64,000 nt of DNA, from positions 558,001 through 622,000 of the forward strand of contig NZ_JAIQXT010000002.1 in NCBI RefSeq assembly GCF_020177055.1, given 5' to 3'. Made by a program: the position numbers and the translations under genes. Positions within the stretch are counted from its first letter, which is position 1; each line of letters opens with the position of its first letter. The DNA is from Sphingomonas sp. R647. Lineage in GTDB: Bacteria; Pseudomonadota; Alphaproteobacteria; Sphingomonadales; Sphingomonadaceae. Shown in pieces: positions 37,083-45,589 of the stretch. Below the pieces are notes generated by a model. The model did no database searches and was not told the origin of the DNA. It saw nothing but the letters and a program-made list of their open reading frames with translations.

Positions 37083-38291
37083 ATGCAATCAGTCGCGAAT
37101 CCCCTGATGTCCATCGCCGGGCACATCGATCCCGTGCCCGTTCCGCGCAGCCTGAAGCCGCGCGCCGATGGCCGTATCGACTTGCTCGGCTTGTCCAAGG
37201 CGGAGCTGCGCATGGCGCTGGAGACGTCGCAGCTGGAGTCCAAACAGGCGAAATTGCGCGCCAAACAGCTGTGGCACTGGATCTATAATCGCGGTGTCAC
37301 CGATTTCAGCCTGATGACGGATATCTCGAAGACGATGCAGCCCTGGCTGGCGCAGCGCTTCGTCATCTCGCGACCGGCGGTGATCGAGGCGCAGGTGTCG
37401 ACCGACGGGACGCGCAAATGGCTGCTGCGGTCGGACGATGGGCAGGATTACGAGATGGTGTTTATCCCCGACGCGGATCGGGGAACCTTGTGCGTGTCGA
37501 GCCAGGTCGGCTGCACGCTCAACTGCCGTTTCTGCCACACGGGCACGATGCGGCTCGTCCGCAATCTCGAGCCCGGCGAGATCGTCGGGCAGGTGATGCT
37601 GGCGCGCGACGCGCTGGGCGAATGGCCGAGCCAGCCCGAGGGGCGTATGCTCACCAACATCGTCATGATGGGGATGGGCGAGCCACTCTATAATTTCGAC
37701 AATGTCCGCGATTCGCTGAAGATCGTGATGGACGGCGACGGCATCGCGTTGAGCAAGCGCCGCATCACCCTGTCGACCAGTGGCGTTGTGCCGATGATGG
37801 CGCGGGCGGGCGAGGAGATCGGGGTCAACCTCGCCGTCTCGCTCCACGCGGTGACCAAGGAAGTGCGCGACGAGATCGTGCCGCTCAACCGCAAGTTCGG
37901 GATCGAGGAGCTGTTGCAGGCGTGCGCCGATTACCCCGGCGCCAATAACGCCCGCCGCATCACGTTCGAATATGTGATGCTGAAGGACAAGAATGACAGC
38001 GACGCCGATGCGCGCGAACTGGTACGGCTGATCAAGCACTATAAGCTGCCCGCCAAGGTCAATCTGATCCCGTTCAACCCGTGGCCGGGTGCGCCGTACG
38101 AATGCTCGACGCCCCAGCGGATTCGCGCGTTTCAGGAGATCGTGTTCGGCGCTGGCATCTCTGCCCCGGCGCGCACCCCGCGGGGGCGCGACATCGATGC
38201 GGCGTGCGGCCAGCTCAAGACCGCGAGCGAGAAGAAGAGCCGCGCCGAGCTCGACCGGCTGGCGGATGAGAAACAGGCCGCACTGGGTTAG
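37083..38291 (+). CDS. rlmN: 23S rRNA A2503 C2-methyltransferase
   Basis: 402 residues, radical-SAM enzyme that methylates A2503 of 23S rRNA and A37 of some tRNAs. The cluster motif CTLNCRFC gives C144, C148 and C151. The C-terminal methyl-carrying Cys is C375 in [18 protein letters not shown] and [14 protein letters not shown] are family signatures. ATG 37083 is chosen by similarity of its N-terminus (IDPVPVPR) to what I recall of sphingomonad RlmN; ATG 37047, 37074 and 37107 are in frame. Confidence 0.93.
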   Translation: MQSVANPLMSIAGHIDPVPVPRSLKPRADGRIDLLGLSKAELRMALETSQLESKQAKLRAKQLWHWIYNRGVTDFSLMTDISKTMQPWLAQRFVISRPAVIEAQVSTDGTRKWLLRSDDGQDYEMVFIPDADRGTLCVSSQVGCTLNCRFCHTGTMRLVRNLEPGEIVGQVMLARDALGEWPSQPEGRMLTNIVMMGMGEPLYNFDNVRDSLKIVMDGDGIALSKRRITLSTSGVVPMMARAGEEIGVNLAVSLHAVTKEVRDEIVPLNRKFGIEELLQACADYPGANNARRITFEYVMLKDKNDSDADARELVRLIKHYKLPAKVNLIPFNPWPGAPYECSTPQRIRAFQEIVFGAGISAPARTPRGRDIDAACGQLKTASEKKSRAELDRLADEKQAALG

Positions 38292-38353
38292 CCATTCGCG
38301 CTGCTGTTGCCGATTTGCAACACGTTGATCACGTCGTGGTAAAAATGAACCGT

Positions 38354-38412
38354 GTTACTCTTGTAACTCACGGGGTGGGTCCCTAGTTACGGTGTCGCAA
38401 CATCGCGTTGCG
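38354..38412. promoter_or_regulatory. Leader palindromes before barrel gene
   Basis: GTTAC-TCTT-GTAAC (38354-38367) and CGCAAC-ATCGC-GTTGCG (38396-38412) lie in the 156-bp gap before the barrel gene at 38448, whose ribosome site is GGGGA. One may be an operator and the other an mRNA-stabilising hairpin, as in other porin leaders. No clear -35/-10 pair is assigned. Confidence 0.3.
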
Positions 38413-38447
38413 GAACCAAAAACAACATCCTGCTTGGGGAATTTTGT

Positions 38448-38912
38448 ATGCGTAAGATTGCTATTCTTGCGGCGCTTGCTGCTGCCACCGTCGCTGCGCC
38501 CGCGTTCGCTCAGGACGCTGCACCGGGCGAAGCCCGCGTCGAAGTCCGTGGCGGTATCGCCTGGGCCGAGGGCGCCGAAGAGGCATTTGCTGGCGTCGCA
38601 GTCGGCTATGACTTCGATCTGGGCGACACCGCGTTCATCGGCATCGAAGGCGCGGCCGACAAGGTCCTTGCTGAAGATACCGACGTGTTCTGGACCATCG
38701 GTGGCCGCGTTGGCGCCAAGGTTGGCGACGCTGGCCGCGCCTATGTGCTCGGCGGCTACGGCTTCGCCGACGGCGACGATGGCGCGTTCGCCGGTGCCGG
38801 CTACCAGCACAACCTGGGCGAGAAGGTCTACGCCAAGGTCGAGTATCGCCGCACCCTGGTCGAAGGTCCGGACGTGAACTTCGCGGGCGTCGGCGTCGGC
38901 CTGCGCTTCTGA
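38448..38912 (+). CDS. Small outer-membrane beta-barrel protein
   Basis: 154 residues: signal peptide MRKIAILAALAAATVAAPAFAQ, then barrel strands (FAGVAVGYDFDLG, YVLGGYGFADGDDGAF, YAKVEYRRTLVEG) ending FAGVGVGLRF with terminal Phe. Opacity/OmpA-like barrel similar to 34618-35274 but shorter. Followed by a strong terminator, so it is a single-gene unit. Function not assigned. Confidence 0.87.
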   Translation: MRKIAILAALAAATVAAPAFAQDAAPGEARVEVRGGIAWAEGAEEAFAGVAVGYDFDLGDTAFIGIEGAADKVLAEDTDVFWTIGGRVGAKVGDAGRAYVLGGYGFADGDDGAFAGAGYQHNLGEKVYAKVEYRRTLVEGPDVNFAGVGVGLRF

Positions 38913-38937
38913 TCGCTTCGATCGGAACGAGACACGG

Positions 38938-38967
38938 AAAGGGCGGCCCGCAAGGGTCGCCCTTTTT
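38938..38967 (+). terminator. Rho-independent terminator with GCAA tetraloop
   Basis: AAAGGGCGGCCC (38938-38949) pairs with GGGTCGCCCTTT (38954-38965), one G-T wobble, around GCAA, running into a T-run ending at 38967. It serves the barrel gene ending at 38912. Confidence 0.93.
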
Positions 38968-38980
38968 GTTTCAGCGTTTG

Positions 38981-38997
38981 ATTCAGCTGCGCTGAAT
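38981..38997. repeat. Remnant of composite palindromic repeat
   Basis: ATTCAGC-TGC-GCTGAAT is the same small hairpin that flanks copies 1 and 2, followed by GCGGTACCG, which resembles the first bases of the large arm. The large inverted repeat itself is missing. Confidence 0.65.
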
Positions 38998-39014
38998 TGC
39001 GGTACCGCGCGAAA

Positions 39015-39851
39015 TTAAAGGAGTTCGCCGCCGCGTGCCACGGTCGCAGTGCGGCCACCGATCCAGACATGACCGTCGGCGTCGATCCGCGCTTCGACGC
39101 GTCCGTCGCATCCGGTCATGCGGCCCTGCGCGGCGGTGTAGCTGCCCGTGGCCAGTCCTGCGCCGAACAGATATTGCGCGGTCGCGGCGTTGAGGCTGCC
39201 GGTCACCGGGTCTTCGATCAGCCGGCCATTGCCGTCGGTGAAGAAGGCGCGCAGCTCGAACGCGATCTCGCTGCCATCGGGATGGGGGCCGACCAACCCG
39301 ATATCGGTTCCCGCTGGCGCACGTGCGGGTGGGTCGACCGCGAGCACATCCGCCGCCGAGCGCAGCCGCAGCAGCTGCCATCCCGGCCCATTATTGGCGT
39401 GGACCGCATCGACGATCGCCTCCGCCGGCACATTGGCAAGCCGCGCGGCTTCGGCGCGTTCGGCGTCGCTCAACGGACCGGAGCGGGCCAGCGGCGGTGC
39501 ACGGAAGGACAGCAAGCCTCCATCGCGCGCGATCGGGACCAGCCCGACACCGCATTGCTGGACGATCCGGCTGGGGTCGCGCGGCACCCCGCCCGCCTCC
39601 AGCCAGGCATGGCAGGTGCCAAGCGTCGGATGCCCGGCAAAGGGCAGTTCGCCCGCCGGGTAGAAGATACGCACCTGATAGTCCGCCGCCGGATCGGTCG
39701 CGGGGATCAGGAAGGTCGTTTCCGAAAAGCCGAGCCAGCGGGTGAGCGCGAGCATCGCATCGGCGTCCATTGCCTGCGCGTCATGCACCACCGCGAGCGG
39801 ATTGCCGGTGTTTCCGTCCGCCCCGAATACGTCGACCAGATCGAGTTTCAT
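39015..39851 (-). CDS. PhzF-family isomerase
   Basis: 278 residues with the PhzF two-domain fold: GNPLAVV near the N-terminus, the catalytic Glu E44 in GFSETTFL, PAGELPFAGHPTLGT, and the second-half loop EDPVTGSLNAAT. PhzF itself isomerises a phenazine precursor, but most homologues act on unknown substrates and there are no phz genes here. ATG 39851 starts exactly at the first strand (MKLDLVDVFG); the longer open frame to 40181 is antisense of a neighbouring gap and gene. Confidence 0.9.
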   Translation of the reverse strand: MKLDLVDVFGADGNTGNPLAVVHDAQAMDADAMLALTRWLGFSETTFLIPATDPAADYQVRIFYPAGELPFAGHPTLGTCHAWLEAGGVPRDPSRIVQQCGVGLVPIARDGGLLSFRAPPLARSGPLSDAERAEAARLANVPAEAIVDAVHANNGPGWQLLRLRSAADVLAVDPPARAPAGTDIGLVGPHPDGSEIAFELRAFFTDGNGRLIEDPVTGSLNAATAQYLFGAGLATGSYTAAQGRMTGCDGRVEARIDADGHVWIGGRTATVARGGELL

Positions 39852-39925
39852 CGCCGCGCTCCTTGTTCCAGCCCGGCGGATTGAACTGCGACCCGCGCTG
39901 ACGCAAGGGGCGGTTTGCCGGGGCC

Positions 39926-40315
39926 TCAGACGGGTTCTGAAACGGCCTGAAGCTCGCTCTTCCACTTTGTCAGCGCGCGGATCAGCGTTGCGGAGCGATC
40001 GGTATAGTCGCCGGCGAGCAGCGCGCTGGCGCCTGCCTGATCGCCACGCTTGACCCGATCGAGTACTTCGCCGGCGCATTGGTGGAACTCGGCATGGAGG
40101 CGCCGAACGACCTGATAGGGTTTGCCCTGTCGGATGGAAGGAGCGATGTCCGGGCCGTGCAGCCAGGCGCCAAAGCGGCATAGATCGTCACGGCAAACGC
40201 TGGCTGGCTCGTCATCGCTTCGACCGGTTGAGACCGCCGTGCTGAGCTTCAGCTTCCATGCCCCATGCGCGCCAATCGCCGCCTGCACTTGTGCCAGCAG
40301 ATCCCGTCCGTCCAT
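39926..40315 (-). CDS. Stand-alone CZB zinc-sensing domain protein
   Basis: 129 residues, nearly all a chemoreceptor zinc-binding domain. Ligands by pattern: H17 in AHGAWKLKL, C46 in DDLCRFGAWLHG, and H74 and H78 in RLHAEFHQCAGEVL. CZB domains usually end chemoreceptors or join diguanylate cyclases, where they sense zinc or oxidants such as HOCl. Here no output domain is attached and no chemotaxis gene is near, so it may act on a partner protein. ATG 40315 is preferred over TTG 40324. Confidence 0.85.
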   Translation of the reverse strand: MDGRDLLAQVQAAIGAHGAWKLKLSTAVSTGRSDDEPASVCRDDLCRFGAWLHGPDIAPSIRQGKPYQVVRRLHAEFHQCAGEVLDRVKRGDQAGASALLAGDYTDRSATLIRALTKWKSELQAVSEPV

Positions 40316-40459
40316 CAATTCCAATCCCTTATCCTTGTTTATCAGGGCTATTCTAGGCGGTGCAGCGCGGGCCGGGCGGGGCGCGAGGCAAATCAGCTAC
40401 CCAAAGCGGAAGCCGCGGCCGGCCTTTGCATTTCTGCACCCGCAGCCTAGGGGCGCTGG

Positions 40460-41215
40460 ATGGACTGGCCCGCTTTGCTCTTTGCCCTGTTCGCCGGTAT
40501 CGCCGGCGGCGTGATGAATGGGCTGGCGGGCGGCGGGACGTTCGCGACGCTGCCCGCACTGATTGCGCTCGGCTTGCCCGCCAACATCGCCAACGCGACG
40601 TCCAACGTTGCGCTGCTGCCCGGCGCGGCGGCGAGCGCATGGGGGTTTCGGGACGAACTGGGGCCGGTGGCAGGGCTGTCGGTGCTGCTGCTCGCACTGA
40701 TCACCTTCTTTGCGGGGCTGGCCGGCAGCCTGTTGCTGGTGCTGACGCCGAGCGACACGTTCGATGTCGTGATCCCGTGGCTGTTGCTGTTCGCCTTTGT
40801 TGTGATGGCGTTCGGGCGGCGCGCGGCCGACTGGCTGCATGCGCGGGTTACGATCGGGCGGCGCACGCTGATCGGCGCGCAGGGGCTGCTGGGCATCTAT
40901 GGCGGCTATTTTGGCGGCGGGGTGGGGCTGATGACCACCGCGACCTATGGCTTGCTCGCCAATATCGAGCCGCGCGCGTTGTTCGCGATCCGCACGCTGA
41001 TGCTGGCTGTCGCCAACCTTGCTGCGGCGTTCGTGTTCATCGGTTTTGCGATGGTCGAATGGCGCGCGTGCCTGCCGATGCTGGCGGGTGCGATCCTGGG
41101 TGGCTTCGGCGGCGCGGCGATCGGCAAGCGGTTGTCGCCGGGCGTCGTGCGCGCGTGGACATTGCTGGTGACGGCGGCAACGACGGTGATATTCTTCGTC
41201 CGTGCCTATGGATGA
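40460..41215 (+). CDS. TSUP-family permease (TauE/SafE)
   Basis: 251 residues, about eight TM helices with the repeated Gly-rich motif at both ends of the fold (GGVMNGLAGGGTFATLPAL and GIYGGYFGGGVGLMTTA). Members export sulphite or sulphoacetate or move other small anions. Its end overlaps the cytochrome b gene. The neighbouring sulphite-oxidase-like enzyme hints at sulphur oxyanions, but that is inference. Confidence 0.9.
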   Translation: MDWPALLFALFAGIAGGVMNGLAGGGTFATLPALIALGLPANIANATSNVALLPGAAASAWGFRDELGPVAGLSVLLLALITFFAGLAGSLLLVLTPSDTFDVVIPWLLLFAFVVMAFGRRAADWLHARVTIGRRTLIGAQGLLGIYGGYFGGGVGLMTTATYGLLANIEPRALFAIRTLMLAVANLAAAFVFIGFAMVEWRACLPMLAGAILGGFGGAAIGKRLSPGVVRAWTLLVTAATTVIFFVRAYG

Positions 41216-41942
41216 TCCCGCGCCCCCGGAGGTGATTCGCCGCCACACGCTGTCGACGCGGCTGTGGCATTGGGTGACGGCGGTCAGCGTGATCATCCTG
41301 CTCGGCAGCGGGCTGATGATCCTTAATGCGCACGGCCAGCTTTATTGGGGCGAATATGGCGCGAATTACGACCGGCCATGGTTCAAGCTGATCTGGTTTT
41401 TCGACACTGCGCGGGTGCCCGGGTGGCTGACGATCCCGTCGACCTACAACCTTGCAATGGCGCGGCGCTGGCATCTGTTCTTCGCGCTGGTGCTGGCCTT
41501 TGCGTTGCTGGCGTACATGATCGTCAGCCTGATCAACCGGCATTTCCAGCGCGACCTGCGCATCGCGCGCAGCGAATTGTCGCGCGGGCATTTGATCGCC
41601 GATTTCAAGTCGCACCTCGCGCTGCGTTTCCACGACCCCGAAAACCCGCGCGCGTACAATATCTTCCAGAAGCTCAGTTACGCGGGCGTGATCTTCGTGC
41701 TGCTGCCGCTGGTGATCTTTACCGGGCTTGCCATGTCGCCGGGGATGAATGCGGCGTGGCCGTGGCTGCTCGACATCTTTGGCGGGCGGCAGAGCGCGCG
41801 GTCGATCCATTTCATCGTCACGATGCTGCTGGTGCTGTTCATCATCGTCCATCTCGCGCTGGTGATCCTGGCCGGGCCGTTGAACGAGGTGCGATCGATG
41901 GTGACCGGCAAATGGCGCGTGCCGCGCGAGGAGGACGCATGA
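41208..41942 (+). CDS. Membrane cytochrome b, partner of the molybdoenzyme
   Basis: About 244 residues with four or five TM helices. Helix His residues suited to bis-heme binding appear in TRLWHWVTAVSVIILLG, RRWHLFFALVLAF, SIHFIVTMLLVLFIIVHLAL. It is a cytochrome b561/Ni-Fe hydrogenase-type subunit. ATG 41208 overlaps the previous stop, and its own stop overlaps the molybdoenzyme start (ATGA). The role is to pass electrons between quinone and the periplasmic oxidoreductase. Confidence 0.87.
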   Translation: MDDPAPPEVIRRHTLSTRLWHWVTAVSVIILLGSGLMILNAHGQLYWGEYGANYDRPWFKLIWFFDTARVPGWLTIPSTYNLAMARRWHLFFALVLAFALLAYMIVSLINRHFQRDLRIARSELSRGHLIADFKSHLALRFHDPENPRAYNIFQKLSYAGVIFVLLPLVIFTGLAMSPGMNAAWPWLLDIFGGRQSARSIHFIVTMLLVLFIIVHLALVILAGPLNEVRSMVTGKWRVPREEDA

Positions 41943-42688
41943 CGCTGATCACCCGCCGCAATCTGATCGTCGCGGGCGCGGGCGGGCTGCTCGCCGGATG
42001 CGACAGCGTCGGCAAGAGTGAGGCCGGGCGCGACATTTTGTTCAAGGCAGAGGCGGTGCATCGCAGCCTGCAGCGCGTCATTACGAACCGCAATGCGCTC
42101 GCCCGAGAGTTCTCGCCCGAGGACATGTCGCCGCGGTTCCGCTCGAACGGCACGCGGAACCCGGGAACTCCCGCATATATGGCGCTTGCCGAGAATCGCT
42201 TCGCCGACTGGCGGCTGCGCGTTGACGGGCTGGTCGCGCGGCCGCTCAGCCTGTCGCTGGCCGACCTACGCGCGATGCCGCAGCGGGCGCAGATCACGCG
42301 CCATGATTGCGTCGAAGGGTGGAGCGCGATCGGCAAGTGGCAGGGGCCGAAGCTGTCGGCGATCCTCGACGCTGCCGGGCTGCGCGACAGTGCGCGTTAT
42401 CTGGTGTTCCACTGCGCCGACAGTTTGCGCGGTGGTGCCTATTATGAATCGGTTGATCTGATCGACGCCTTTCATCCCCAGACGATCATGGCGTGGGCGA
42501 TGAACGACCGCATCCTACCGATCGCGCATGGTGCGCCGGTGCGGCTGCGGGTCGAGCGGCAGCTTGGCTACAAGCACGCCAAATATGTCATGCGGGTCGA
42601 GGCGGTCGCGTCGCTCGACGGGATCGGGCGCGGCAAGGGCGGCTATTGGGAGGATGTCGCCGATTACGAATGGTATGCGGGGATTTAG
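41939..42688 (+). CDS. Sulphite oxidase-like molybdopterin oxidoreductase
   Basis: 249 residues. The N-terminus TRRNLIVAGAGGLLAGC combines a twin-arginine signal with a lipobox (C21), so it is probably exported folded and lipid-anchored. The Mo-ligand Cys is C124 in ITRHDCVEGWSAIGKW, as in YedY/MsrP and sulphite oxidases. LGYKHAKYVMRVE near the end matches the family. GAGGAGG precedes the ATG. With the membrane cytochrome b it forms an MsrPQ-like pair, although the b subunit is not MsrQ. The substrate is open: sulphite, S-oxides or other. Confidence 0.88.
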   Translation: MTLITRRNLIVAGAGGLLAGCDSVGKSEAGRDILFKAEAVHRSLQRVITNRNALAREFSPEDMSPRFRSNGTRNPGTPAYMALAENRFADWRLRVDGLVARPLSLSLADLRAMPQRAQITRHDCVEGWSAIGKWQGPKLSAILDAAGLRDSARYLVFHCADSLRGGAYYESVDLIDAFHPQTIMAWAMNDRILPIAHGAPVRLRVERQLGYKHAKYVMRVEAVASLDGIGRGKGGYWEDVADYEWYAGI

Positions 42689-42747
42689 CGCGGTTTTCTG
42701 TCACCTTCGCACTTGCGAAACAAAGTCCAGCCGTTAGCTTGCCGCGC

Positions 42748-43974
42748 ATGGCGCTGATCGATCATTTCTTCACCCGCGCCGTGAAGCGCGGCGAACTCAC
42801 CGTGATCCATGCGGACGGCAGTGCGCGCAGTTTTGGATCGCCCGATCCCGGCCTTGCTCCTGTCACGATCCGCTTCACCGATCCGTCGGTGGCGCGGCGC
42901 ATCCTGACCGATCCGGCGCTCGGCGCGGCAGAGTGTTTCATGGACGGGCGGCTGGTGATTGAGACTGGCGACATCCTTGCGCTGCTGCGCCTCGTCACCG
43001 CGAACAACCGGTGGGAGGACAAGACCGGCAATCTCGATATCGGTCCGGTGAAGCGTGCGTTTGATAATGTCCGCTTCCGGCTCGATCGCATCAACATGGC
43101 GCGGCGGTCGAAGCGGAATGTCGCGCATCATTACGACCTGTCGGCGAAACTCTACGACCTGTTCCTCGACGCCGACCGGCAATATTCGATGGCCTATTTC
43201 ACCGACCCGGCGAATGGGCTGGAGCAGGCGCAGGCGGACAAGAAGGCGCATATCGCGGCCAAGCTGGCGCTCAAACCCGGCATGACGGTGCTCGACATCG
43301 GCTGCGGCTGGGGCGGCATGGCGCTGTATCTCCACGAAAAGACCGGGGCCGAGGTGCTGGGCGTGACGCTGAGCGAGGAGCAGCTCAAGATCGCGCGCGA
43401 ACGTGCCGAAGCTGCGGGCGTGGCGGGCAAGGTGCGCTTCGAGCTGATCGATTATCGCCATGTCACCGGGCAGTTCGACCGGATCGTGTCGGTCGGCATG
43501 TTCGAGCATGTCGGCCCGGCGCATTACCGCACCTTCTTCGCCAAGTGCCGCGAGCTGCTGACGCCCGAGGGGGTGATGCTGCTCCACACGATCGGCCGTG
43601 CGGGCGGGCCGGGGGTGACCGACGCCTTCACCGCGAAGTATATTTTCCCCGGCGGCTATATCCCGGCGCTGTCGGAGATTCTGCGCGGGCATGAGGAGCT
43701 GCGCTTCTTCCTCACCGATGTCGAGGTGCTGCGGCTGCATTACGGCCACACGCTGCAGCATTGGTACGACCGCGCGATGGCGGCACGGCAGCAGATCGTC
43801 GCGCTCTATGACGAGCGGTTCTTCGCGATGTGGACCTATTATCTCGCCGGGTCGCTGGTGAGTTTCGAGAATGGCGGGCTGGTCAATTACCAGCTCCAGT
43901 ATAGCCGGTCCCGCACCGCGCTCCCGATCACGCGGGATTATATGGCGGCGGAAGAAGCGCGGCTGCGCGGCTGA
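42748..43974 (+). CDS. cfa: Cyclopropane-fatty-acyl-phospholipid synthase
   Basis: 408 residues. Adds a methylene from SAM across double bonds of membrane lipids. N-terminal lipid-binding domain, then the methyltransferase with VLDIGCGWGGMALYL, GVTLSEEQLKIARERA, RIVSVGMFEHVG and a C-terminal FEVLRLHYGHTL-like segment (here DVEVLRLHYGHTLQHW). ATG 42748 (MALIDHFFTRAVKRG) is taken; the upstream part of the open frame overlaps the molybdoenzyme. Adjacent tail to tail with the EF-hand gene. Confidence 0.94.
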   Translation: MALIDHFFTRAVKRGELTVIHADGSARSFGSPDPGLAPVTIRFTDPSVARRILTDPALGAAECFMDGRLVIETGDILALLRLVTANNRWEDKTGNLDIGPVKRAFDNVRFRLDRINMARRSKRNVAHHYDLSAKLYDLFLDADRQYSMAYFTDPANGLEQAQADKKAHIAAKLALKPGMTVLDIGCGWGGMALYLHEKTGAEVLGVTLSEEQLKIARERAEAAGVAGKVRFELIDYRHVTGQFDRIVSVGMFEHVGPAHYRTFFAKCRELLTPEGVMLLHTIGRAGGPGVTDAFTAKYIFPGGYIPALSEILRGHEELRFFLTDVEVLRLHYGHTLQHWYDRAMAARQQIVALYDERFFAMWTYYLAGSLVSFENGGLVNYQLQYSRSRTALPITRDYMAAEEARLRG

Positions 43975-44352
43975 TTACTGGACGCCGAGTTGCTCGATAT
44001 CCGCGCCAAGATGCGCGTCGAGTTCCGCGCGCGTCACCTTGCCGTCGCCATCCTTGTCCGCTGCTGTGAACCACGCATCGGCCCTGGCCCAGTCGGTCCG
44101 CGGCGCGCGCACTGCCGGACGCGGCTGGCTTGCCTTTTTCGACTGGCGCGATGCGGCATAGGTCGCCTCGGCGCTCGCCTCGAAATCGAAGCGCGCCCGC
44201 ACCTCATCGCGTTCGATCGAGCCGTCTTCGTTGAGGTCGAGGTCGGCGAAGCGCTCGGCGGCCCGGCGTTCGGCTTCCGCCTTGGGCAGCGGGCCGGGCG
44301 CCACATGCACTGGCTGCGCCTGAAGCATGAGCAGGGCGAGAGCGGCGATCAT
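43975..44352 (-). CDS. EF-hand calcium-binding protein
   Basis: 125 residues with a short signal-like start (MIAALALLMLQAQP) and two EF-hand loops: DLNEDGSIERDE and DKDGDGKVTRAE, both with Asp/Asn/Asp and a Glu at position 12. Probably periplasmic. Its ATG overlaps the stop of the CDP-alcohol transferase gene (ATGA), so the two are co-translated. Calcium binding is a safe family inference; the target is unknown. Confidence 0.85.
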   Translation of the reverse strand: MIAALALLMLQAQPVHVAPGPLPKAEAERRAAERFADLDLNEDGSIERDEVRARFDFEASAEATYAASRQSKKASQPRPAVRAPRTDWARADAWFTAADKDGDGKVTRAELDAHLGADIEQLGVQ

Positions 44353-45029
44353 CGCCGCCGTTCCAGTGCCGCGAGCCGCCGTCCGGTCGCGATCGTCTGG
44401 CCCAGGAACAGCAAAATCAGGATCGCGCCGATCCCGCCGACGAACAGGTCGAAGCCGGAGATGAAGCCGAACAGCCCGCGATCCGGCCCCAGCACCCACA
44501 TCATCACCGTCATGCCCATCAGCATCAGCCGCAACTCGGTCGGCCCGGCGGCGAGATAGGAGAGGCGCAGTTCGCCGACCACGCGTGCGGAGAGGAAGGT
44601 GTGGATCGACATGAGCAGATAGCCCGCCAGCGCGATCATCGCGACGTCCATCGTCACGAACGGGCTGAGCCCGATGCCCGCGACGATCAGCAGGTTCGCC
44701 ATCCCGTCGCAGCTATGGTCGATGAAATAGCCATAAGACGGCCGCTCGATCCGCCGCCAGCGCGCGAGGCTGCCGTCGAGCGAGTCGCCGAACCATTGCA
44801 CCGCATAGCCGGCCAGCGTCAGCGCAAGCCATCCGATGCCCCAGTTGCTCGCGACATAGCCTGCGAACACCATCACGGCGCCAACCATGCCGGTCAGCGT
44901 CAGCACATCCGGCGTGATCGCGGTCGGCATGTGCGCGCAAAGCCAGTTCAGGATGCGCCGTTCACCGGCTGCCAGCCAATTCTGCTGAATCCGGTCGAGC
45001 GCGGGGGGCTCCTGTCTTAGATCTGTCAT
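44349..45029 (-). CDS. CDP-alcohol phosphatidyltransferase family protein
   Basis: 226 residues, about six TM helices. The full CDP-alcohol motif DGx2ARx8Gx3Dx3D is present, from the D-G of DSLDGSLARW to the last Asp of YFIDHSCD. It makes a phosphodiester lipid from a CDP-activated donor; which head group cannot be read. Coupled to an EF-hand protein, an uncommon neighbour. Confidence 0.88.
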   Translation of the reverse strand: MTDLRQEPPALDRIQQNWLAAGERRILNWLCAHMPTAITPDVLTLTGMVGAVMVFAGYVASNWGIGWLALTLAGYAVQWFGDSLDGSLARWRRIERPSYGYFIDHSCDGMANLLIVAGIGLSPFVTMDVAMIALAGYLLMSIHTFLSARVVGELRLSYLAAGPTELRLMLMGMTVMMWVLGPDRGLFGFISGFDLFVGGIGAILILLFLGQTIATGRRLAALERRR

Positions 45030-45118
45030 AGTTCCCTATCCTCCATGCGGAGACCGGGGGCAATGCTGTGAATTGACGAGGTGGTGGAAGCGCGCGCCGG
45101 ACCGGGACGCCGTGCGGC

Positions 45119-45541
45119 TCAGGCCGGCGGGTATCTGGCGTTCATATGGGCCAGCGCGTCGCGCGCGATGTCCTCGAGCACGGCCATGTCCACATCGGCC
45201 AGCTTGTTGATGTAAAGGCAGGATTTGCCCGTCTTGTGCTTGCCCAGCCGCGCCAGCTTCTCCGCTTCGCCCGGCGTGTCGCTCAACACATAGAGCACCA
45301 GTTGTGCCTTGCGCGGCGAAAAGCCGAGGCGGCACATGTCGCCTTCGTGCCCGCTGTCATAGCGATAATGATAGCTGCCAAAGCCGATGATCGACGCGCC
45401 CCACATCCTTGGCGATTCGCCGGTGATGCGCTCCAGCATCGTGCAGACCGTCCGTGCATCCGCGCGGCGGACGGGGTTTTCGACCGCGTCGATAAAGGCG
45501 GCGACGTCGGCGGGGGTGGGCTTGGTCTTCACATCGGCCAC
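45119..45541 (-). CDS. DUF1801 domain protein
   Basis: About 140 residues with the DUF1801 pattern: FIDAVENPVRRADARTV, MWGASIIGFGSYHYRYDSGH, FSPRKAQLVLYVL and KSCLYINKLADVDMAVL. The family fold is YdhG/YjbR-like; function unsettled. GTG 45541 is chosen for GAGG seven bases upstream; GTG 45532 is possible. The open frame continues to 48184, but that part is antisense to two real genes. Confidence 0.85.
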   Translation of the reverse strand: MADVKTKPTPADVAAFIDAVENPVRRADARTVCTMLERITGESPRMWGASIIGFGSYHYRYDSGHEGDMCRLGFSPRKAQLVLYVLSDTPGEAEKLARLGKHKTGKSCLYINKLADVDMAVLEDIARDALAHMNARYPPA

Positions 45542-45589
45542 GGCATGACCTCGCTGGATTTTCGGCCAGTCTAGCCGCACAGGGCGGCG

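Noticed and set aside
39015-39851. Phenazine biosynthesis
   Set aside because: PhzF homologues are widespread without phenazine clusters and no other phz gene is present.
41345-41938. N-terminal extension of the molybdoenzyme frame
   Set aside because: Overlaps the cytochrome b gene in another frame; the Tat signal and GAGGAGG place the start at 41939.
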